Source of the DNA: Sanderia malayensis
Taxonomy: Eukaryota > Cnidaria > Scyphozoa > Semaeostomeae > Pelagiidae
Reading direction: 5' to 3'
Length of the DNA: 64,000 nucleotides
Assembly (NCBI GenBank): GCA_013076295.1
Contig: RQOL01000374.1
Span: 4,206,743 to 4,270,742, forward strand
The notes under the pieces are model-generated. The model was not told the origin of the DNA and did not search any database. It saw only the letters and a program-made list of their open reading frames with translations. The translations under genes were made by a program, and so were the position numbers. Positions 58,035 through 64,000 of this stretch are shown in pieces (within the stretch, counting starts at the first letter, position 1; every line of letters starts with the position of its first letter).

Positions 58035-58090
58035 TTAATCATCAAAAACATGATTGTGCTCTAGTAATATTGTGATGGGGTCTATCCTTA

Positions 58091-58245
58091 CTTCCAGGCA
58101 TATTTTAGCAATACTACATTTCAATACAAACGTACTGCGGCAGCAAAAGCTTGATGCGAATGGAGCCACAATTGTGCGAGTGACATACCCCAAGTTCAAA
58201 AATGACGGTGAAGCAGCACTTAGAGATGCAAGGGTGAATTTTGGT
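58091..58245 (+). pseudogene. Single exon of a second Kolobok transposase
   Basis: Between a CCAG acceptor and a GTAAGATG donor the frame reads HILAILHFNTNVLRQQ, then VRVTYPKFKNDGEAAL. It corresponds to the exon HILASIHFNENLHRDKK, WPKYKQGEEVG at 53640-53515 of the intact element. With the fragment at 49969-50465 it suggests an older plus-strand Kolobok into which Harbinger 2 inserted, with some exons lost. Confidence 0.65.
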
Positions 58246-58316
58246 AAGATGCAGCAGCCATGGGAACAAAATTGAAGTCAGCTTTATGGAACAGACTGCA
58301 GAATCATTCATTAACA

Positions 58317-60044
58317 TCTAATATATATATTCTGCGGAGTCACGTGATGACGCATTTTCCTTGCCAAAAACAATAGATTCGACCCGAAACAATAGGTCGA
58401 ACGCCCAAAAACAATGGGCCGAAACGGCGAACCGTGTAATCACAAAGGCTTTTTTGTATGTGGATATATGGCACTGAAATTCACACTGAATGTTTACTTT
58501 ATTAATTTAACCAGGGTAATGGATTTTGTTTTTCGATTTTCTCCTGAAATTTTGAATTATTCCACTAATTATTCTGCTAATTGTGCTCCCACGAAAAAAC
58601 TACGGTTTACGATGGCGAAACTTCCAAATTCGCGTCCCGAACTCCAGTTTCGAACAGAGTATTCGCTCTTCACGTGACCCGTTTCGCCTTTTGCTGTAAT
58701 TTGATTGGCTCTTTCGCGACTTCACGTGAACTGTCACATGTATTTCGTTATCATGCAAATTTGCCCTCGGGTTGAACAGCAGGTACTTTTGGAGAAGAGG
58801 ACGCGTGTTTTTGCTTTGGCAACAATGGGGCTTTTCAAAGTGTTTTACCACCTGAATTATCTTTGCAAAAAACTGCTATTTGTTTCAAAGACCCCAGAGA
58901 GTTGCAGAAGACAAAAGAAAACACAGGTGATAGCTTTTTTGTATTTTAAGTTGAAATAGTTGTTGTTTTTGTAGTAAGCGTTGCTTCGGCATGCTTGCAA
59001 CGCTTAGGCCCAATGAAAACAAAGTCAAAGTTATGAATTTTTCAGGCGCTAATTGCACGACTTTCCTCATTTAAACTTTCGCAAAGTGTTTGTATGTTTG
59101 TATAGTAGGTATAGTATGTTTGTTTAGTAGGTATAGTAGGTATAATATGTTTGTAAAGTAGCTATAGTAGGTATCGTATGTTTTTATAGTAGGTATAGTA
59201 TGTAGAGTATGTTTTATAGTAAGTATAGTATGTTTGTATTGTAGGTATAGTATGTGTAGTATGTTTTAATAGTAGGTATAGTATGTTTTTATAGTAGGTA
59301 TAGTATGTTTTATAGTAGGTATAGTATGTTGGTATAGTATGTTGGTATAGTATGATTTTATAGTAGGTATAGTAGGTATAGTATGTCTGTATAGTAGGTA
59401 TAGTATGTTGGTATAGTATGTAGGTTTAGTATGTAGGTAGGTATGTATGTATGTATGTATGTATGGGCATGAGCGGAAGCGAATGCAGCGCGCGAAGCGC
59501 GCCAACCAGATTAAGCTTTGTTTACTTGACGGGCTCCGGGGAGGGAGCGAAGCGACCGAACCCGGCTCATGTATGTATGTATGTATGTATGTATGTATGT
59601 ATGTATGTATGTATGTATGTATGTATGTATGTATGTATGTATGTATGTATGTATGTATGTATGTATGTAGGTATGTATGTACGTCGGTATGTATGTATGT
59701 ATGTATGTCGGTATGTATGTATGTATGTATGTATGTATGTATGTATGGGCATGAGCGTTAGCGAATGCAGCGCACGAAGTGCGCTCTATCAGCCAATGTT
59801 TGTTGATAATAGATGGCCAGGCGAGCGCAGCGAGCTAACCCATTGTACGTGGGGTGGAAAGGGACATGAGCGTTAGCAAATGCAGCACACGAAGTGCACC
59901 CTATCAGTCAATGTTTCTTGATAATAGATAGACAGGCGAGCGCAGCGAGCTTACCCATTGTCAGTGGGTTTGAAAGGGGCATGAGCATAAGCGAATGCAG
60001 CACACGAAGTGTGCCCTATCAGTCAATGTTTCTTGATAATATAC
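58317..60044 (+). mobile_element. Helitron-like repeat C, copy C4, 3' truncated
   Basis: Starts TCTAATATATATATTCTGCG after an A. It then has the AACAATAGATTCGACCCGAA and AACAATAGGTCGAACGCCC block, the conserved block (58560-58960), the TATAGTAGG array (59090-59430), a long GTAT microsatellite and three terminal subrepeat units. The CTAG terminus is missing; sequence after about 60044 is unrelated. Confidence 0.82.
59567..59752. repeat. GTAT/TATG tetranucleotide microsatellite
   Basis: Almost uninterrupted TATG repeats of about 185 bp. Open frames of Tyr-Val-Cys-Met or Ile-His-Thr-Tyr type on both strands are artefacts of it. Confidence 0.97.
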
Positions 60045-60718
60045 AACATATATATTAGATATAGGATCATAAAAGATAGTATTGCATGATTTTATATATA
60101 TATAGTATGATACAGTATAGTATTATGATACAGTATAATATTGCATGGTGATGTATAGTATTTTTAGGTATGATGTAGAATTATATTTATACTTCTATTT
60201 TTAATGTTGTATTGAATAGCATGTTCCAGCAGTTTTTTTCAGGTTTTTGTAGGCAGTCATATGTACAATCATATTTGTTAATGTATTTCAATACTTTGTA
60301 GTACCCTTCATTGATAAATACACAGAGAATGAAGAAAATGCAGTATTGATGATAGAATATTAAGGACATACAACAAAGGTTGAAAGGAGATGACTTCAAC
60401 TTATAATTTTTATAGTTGCAACAAAAACTGTATATCTTACAACATAAATGTACTATTTACCTGAATATATTCTACCAGTGAAGCGTACAACATTATATAT
60501 GCTTATCTTCAAAAGTCTTTCTTTCTGTAGTCATTTCTTCTCATAATTAATCACACTACCAGGGTGTTTCTACCCACATACTAACAATATTTACGCATTC
60601 TGTGACATTTCCAGGAGGCCTCGATTTCACTTATCTATGTTTTATTGTACGAGGCCATCTTCATTCTGTTGCTATGGTATTCATATTCAAAATTATCTTC
60701 ACCACGCAACGCGCCAAA
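60045..60718. other. AT-rich intergenic sequence
   Basis: Low-complexity TATAGTATGATACAG-like words to about 60180, then unremarkable AT-rich sequence. No gene seen. Confidence 0.6.
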
Positions 60719-62036
60719 AATAATTTCCGTTCGTCTTCGTCCATTGTCAAAAGCACAGCCACAGTCAACAGGTAAATTGTTTTCACCTCATTACTGATAT
60801 TTTATACCTTTAAATATTAACAAAGATAATTAAAAATAATACCCGCATTTCTTATTACATGCATAACTATTTCCATGTATTTAATCACTCCTAATTTCTT
60901 TTCCAGTCTTCGTTTAGTTTTGCAATTGTTTTCCTTGAACCTTCCTACTGAAGAAAAAAAGATTTCCGTATGTGCTTTCAGCTCAATGTTACTTGGATAA
61001 TGAGATTCTCCTTTACTATTATGATCATCAACCATATGTATAACTTATTACTTACCATTTCAATATTTCAATCACAATTAGAATCTTATTCTTTTTCCAG
61101 TATTTGCAGTTTGGCAGTTGCCTTGCTGGTTGTTTTTATTTCCTTTGAAACATTTTCGGTATGTACTTTCAGTTCAATGCTACTTGGACAATGAGATTCT
61201 CCTTTACTATTATGATCATCAACCATATGTATAACTTATTACTTACTAATTCAATCACAATTAAAATCTTATTCTTTTTCCAGTATTTGCAGTTTGGCAG
61301 TTGTCCTTTGATTTTCTATCATATTATGTTATTTTGTACCCCTTCATGCAAAATTGTTCTCTTTTTCACACACCAATTATCCTTATTAAAGAAAAATAAT
61401 AATTATTTGTTTGCTTCAAGGTTAACTAATATGGCTTCAAAGTACGGAAGTGCAACAAAAAAGCCTGAGCCAGAAAAACAAATGCTCATCTGGCTTGGTG
61501 ATGAAGCGAAAGTAATTATAGCAAATATATATTAATTCATCATTTCATCAGTTTTTTTACACAATTCACATTAATTTATTCATATTTCATGGTTATTGTT
61601 TTCATGGAAAATTCTGTCATTGTTTGCTTTTGTATCCTAGGAAATAACATACAAAGACATATTCCACCTAAAGAGGGAATGTGCTGCCCAATTCAAAGAA
61701 TTGGGCAGCACAAAAAAATTCTCCCTTCATGACAAGGAAGGGAGAAGACTTCAAACAAAAGACATAGTGTAAGTATACCTTCTGTATTTGAAGCTCAGTT
61801 GTTCTATTGATATCTTCCAAATATTGCATCACATCCTTTCGCCAAAAAAGCAACCTATAACACAATTGTGTATTCACAGATCACAGAAGGAGGCCTTTGT
61901 CAAGATTGGCAAAGGCCACAGGAAGGGCAAAGGGCAAAAGAAGGGTGGGAAGGCCACCAAAGAATTTTCTAAAACAATGATGGTGGCCATGCCCACCGAA
62001 AGGGCTATCAAAATTATGCAGGACATGTGTAAATAA
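60719..62036 (+). CDS. Small basic protein gene of unknown function, three coding exons
   Basis: Coding exons 61432-61511, 61641-61768 and 61880-62036 join in phase across GT..AG introns to give about 122 residues: MASKYGSATKKPEPEKQM at the start, EITYKDIFHLKRECAAQFKE in the middle, a Lys/Gly-rich stretch (KGHRKGKGQKKGGKATKE), and ERAIKIMQDMCK at the end. Likely 5' untranslated exons lie upstream: one ending AACAG before GTAAATTG (60771), then two similar small exons preceded by TTTTTCCAG. No domain is recognised; there is no signal peptide or membrane segment. Exons 2 and 3 contain strong hairpins. The intact phase argues for a real gene. Confidence 0.6.
60968..61306 (+). repeat. Tandem duplication of about 190 bp with splice-like sites
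   Basis: The segment from GTATGTGCTTTCAGCTCAATG to CCAGTATTTGCAGTTTGGCA recurs 191 bp later with about 10 differences and a small deletion. Each copy contains a TTTTTCCAG acceptor-like site and the first exon-like part ends before GTATGTAC. Confidence 0.88.
61679..61709 (+). other. Perfect 14-bp hairpin in coding exon 2
   Basis: GTGCTGCCCAATTC, then AAA, then the exact complement GAATTGGGCAGCAC. Confidence 0.9.
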
Positions 62037-62063
62037 TTTCTAAACTAATTTACACATGTCCTG
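62023..62063 (+). other. Perfect 14-bp hairpin across the stop codon
   Basis: GGACATGTGTAAAT, a 13-base spacer, then ATTTACACATGTCC. The TAA stop lies at the end of the left arm. Confidence 0.9.
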
Positions 62064-63885
62064 TTTTTGACCATGCATGAAAGAGACAATCAGAAAATCA
62101 AAACCAATTAACAATACAAAATATAACCTAAAATTATCTACTTTTCCATATGCAAAATTTGAAAAACCTTTCACATATTTTTTTTCATGCATGGTCAACA
62201 TCATTACTATTTGTTCAAATTATATGTTCCAAATGTTCTTATTTTATATGTTCCAAATGTTCCAAATTATATGTTCCAGTATTTTTAATATTTCAATCAT
62301 ATTTTTAATAATTCAAAATGCTTCATAAGTTATTAATGTTCACATGATTTCGTTGCAAAACCTTCACTTAATAACTTACCGAATGCATGGTATTCACTTT
62401 CATGAATGTGATGTTGCAGTTGCATCAATTATTGTGGTATGGTGGTCATTTAATCCCACTATGATTCTTTTTTAAGCGATTTTTGCAATCTAAACTTAGA
62501 AAATAAGACTGGACTTAACACATTTTCAACAGTGAGTTAAAATACTTTATAGATACTCTTCAGATGAAAATGATTTAAGAAGATGCAGTTGGACTCTCAC
62601 CATGCCTTTCCTCGATCTACTACTTGCCTTCCATTCCATGCCATCGCCGCCATGATGTAATTCAGTTTCACCACCACGCGCAGTAATTTTCCTCCTACCT
62701 TCCTCCTGCCAATCTGAAGAACAAAGGGGAATTCCCCTGTCTGTTCACTAAAAGTTTCCCGCCTTTTTTAACATGTGACGTGTATAAACCAATCATGCCA
62801 GCTGTATAGCACAATAGAAGTCCCGCCTCTAATTATTTGCACAATTAGATTTTGCCTAATTTAATTTTAGTTGTCCGAATTATCAATAGGATATAATTAA
62901 TAATCTATGCAACTATTTATCGCCGAGTAAGTATTATGAACGTTGTTTTTTTTCTAAAAATCTATCATTATAAGTTAAGAAATTTCTTTATCGCTATTTC
63001 GCTTAATAATGTCAATAATTTTTGTTTTTCTTTTCATGGTAAGAGCAGGTTACGTGTTGTTCAAGCATCATGTTTTTTATTTCATATTTCAAGTTTATAA
63101 CTGTTCTAATTTCTTTTCTGTTTCTTACCATAGTTTTGAAATACACAAGGCTCGGTAAGACATTAATTAATTTATTACAGTTCTTCCTTCAGACTATTCT
63201 ATTCAGCTCTTTAATTATTTGTTTCCATTATAAAAAGAGGCCCATTTTTATCGATTTTCAAATAACGGACACCTCTTTTTCACAAATTCTTTCAATTACG
63301 AAATGATATTCTCCTTCTTCAATGGTTTATAAATGTAACCCATGTACAATGAGTTAATCTTTACCACAGATAAAAACATCATTTTTTTTATGCATCTGGA
63401 ATATTATGAAAAAACTTTTATGGGACCTCTTTTAACAAATTGACTCTGTAAACAAATTTGTTGATTTCTTAACAACTGTACTGGATTCAACAGGCTAATT
63501 TTCATTACGTGCAGGTATTCTGATTCTCTTTTTGTGATTCCTTTATTTATTTCCACATTTATGTCAACAGTAACTGCAATTTACTCTCTTCCATTTTAGT
63601 GACTGTTTACATAACAGAAACGAGCACAGTTTAACGTAAGGGTTTTCATAAAATTTACATTATATTACATTGCATTACTTTTATGATAATGATTTATTTA
63701 CAACATTATACTTAACACTACCATACCCTTGAAATATATAATATTTACTTCTTTGTGTTGCAGCTTTACACAAGGCTATAATTATTTTCATTGTTGTTGC
63801 TATTGAGGCCATTGTCTACAAGCAATAACATTTACAATAGTATTGCGTGATTGTACTTTATACTTCTTTTTCATATTCATGCACT
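62064..63885. other. AT-rich sequence without a recognised gene
   Basis: An inverted pair GACCATGCATGAAA/TTTCATGCATGGTC lies at about 62069 and 62186. Repeated ATATGTTCCAAATGTTC words follow at 62218-62280. A less AT-rich patch (62640-62830, with CCCGCC and CCAAT-like words) could be promoter-like. No supported open frame. Confidence 0.5.
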
Positions 63886-64000
63886 ATGCCGCGCAAGACC
63901 AGGAGAAGTATAACCGGTGAAAGACGCAGAAATCAAGTGCGGGAGAATGTGCAGCATAGGAGACACATCAATCAACAGCTTCATCCTCAACAGACGGGAA
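63886..64000 (+). CDS. Start of an Arg/Gln-rich protein, runs off the window
   Basis: An ATG at 63886 opens 38 codons to the window edge, beginning MPRKTRRSITGERRRNQVRE and continuing with His, Gln and Pro. The composition recalls the basic, Gln-rich N-terminus of the Helitron A RepHel (MPRANFNRRRQQQ), but short basic starts are common. Product uncertain. Confidence 0.35.
   Translation, partial: MPRKTRRSITGERRRNQVRENVQHRRHINQQLHPQQTG

Noticed and set aside
59447..59876. Long open frames of Tyr-Val-Cys-Met or Ile-His-Thr-Tyr repeats
   Set aside because: They are translations of the TATG microsatellite on both strands and imply no protein.
1..64000. tRNA or rRNA genes and bacterial-type operons
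   Set aside because: No cloverleaf-like or rRNA-like sequence was recognised by eye, and introns, LTRs and eukaryotic transposon types exclude a prokaryotic reading.

Overview
This is a eukaryotic, AT-rich, invertebrate-type genomic window dominated by transposable elements. I see no prokaryotic gene organisation, rRNA, tRNA or CRISPR. The host is most likely a marine invertebrate, perhaps a cnidarian. That rests on the mix of element families (Academ-like, KolobokThap, PIF/Harbinger, BEL/Pao, Helitron) and on CaRF-like/MULE, HIRAN-like and P2X7-like protein fragments; the species is not determinable here.

Layout. 1-11266: a Helitron-like repeat of a family called C here (copy C1), split by a 10.2-kb Helitron (A) encoding a decayed RepHel with three recognisable introns. 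11270-18300: an HIRAN-like exon, a decayed EnSpm/CACTA transposase, a C fragment, a Gypsy remnant and a Harbinger transposase relic. 18655-42273: a CaRF-like (MULE-domain) multi-exon gene, broken by a BEL/Pao retrotransposon (19105-40209, 268-bp LTRs, CCGGA target duplication). The BEL is itself broken twice. One break holds Helitron B followed head-to-tail by repeat C2, and C2 carries a 412-bp MULE-like MITE. The other break holds an Academ-like transposon with 350-bp inverted repeats, which carries a complete Harbinger.

42276 to about 49160: a pogo-like transposon on the minus strand, split by a Copia element and by a TTAA-flanked inverted-repeat element that contains repeat C3. 49370-58245: Cys-rich and Kolobok fragments, and a Harbinger (transposase on +, Myb-like partner on -) split by a 4.86-kb KolobokThap transposon. 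That transposon has two convergent genes: a THAP transposase and a P2X7-C-terminal-like protein. 58317-60044: repeat C4. 60719-62036: a small three-exon gene of unknown function with striking hairpins in its coding exons. 62040-64000: AT-rich sequence, then the start of an Arg-rich reading frame that runs off the window.

How the parts relate. Insertions that split identifiable reading frames give a relative order of events: CaRF-like gene, then BEL, then Academ, then Harbinger; separately BEL, then Helitron B/C2, then MITE; pogo, then Copia; pogo, then the TTAA element, then C3; Harbinger 2, then KolobokThap. Most coding regions carry frameshifts or stops. The Harbinger at 33245-36023 and the KolobokThap look youngest and most intact.
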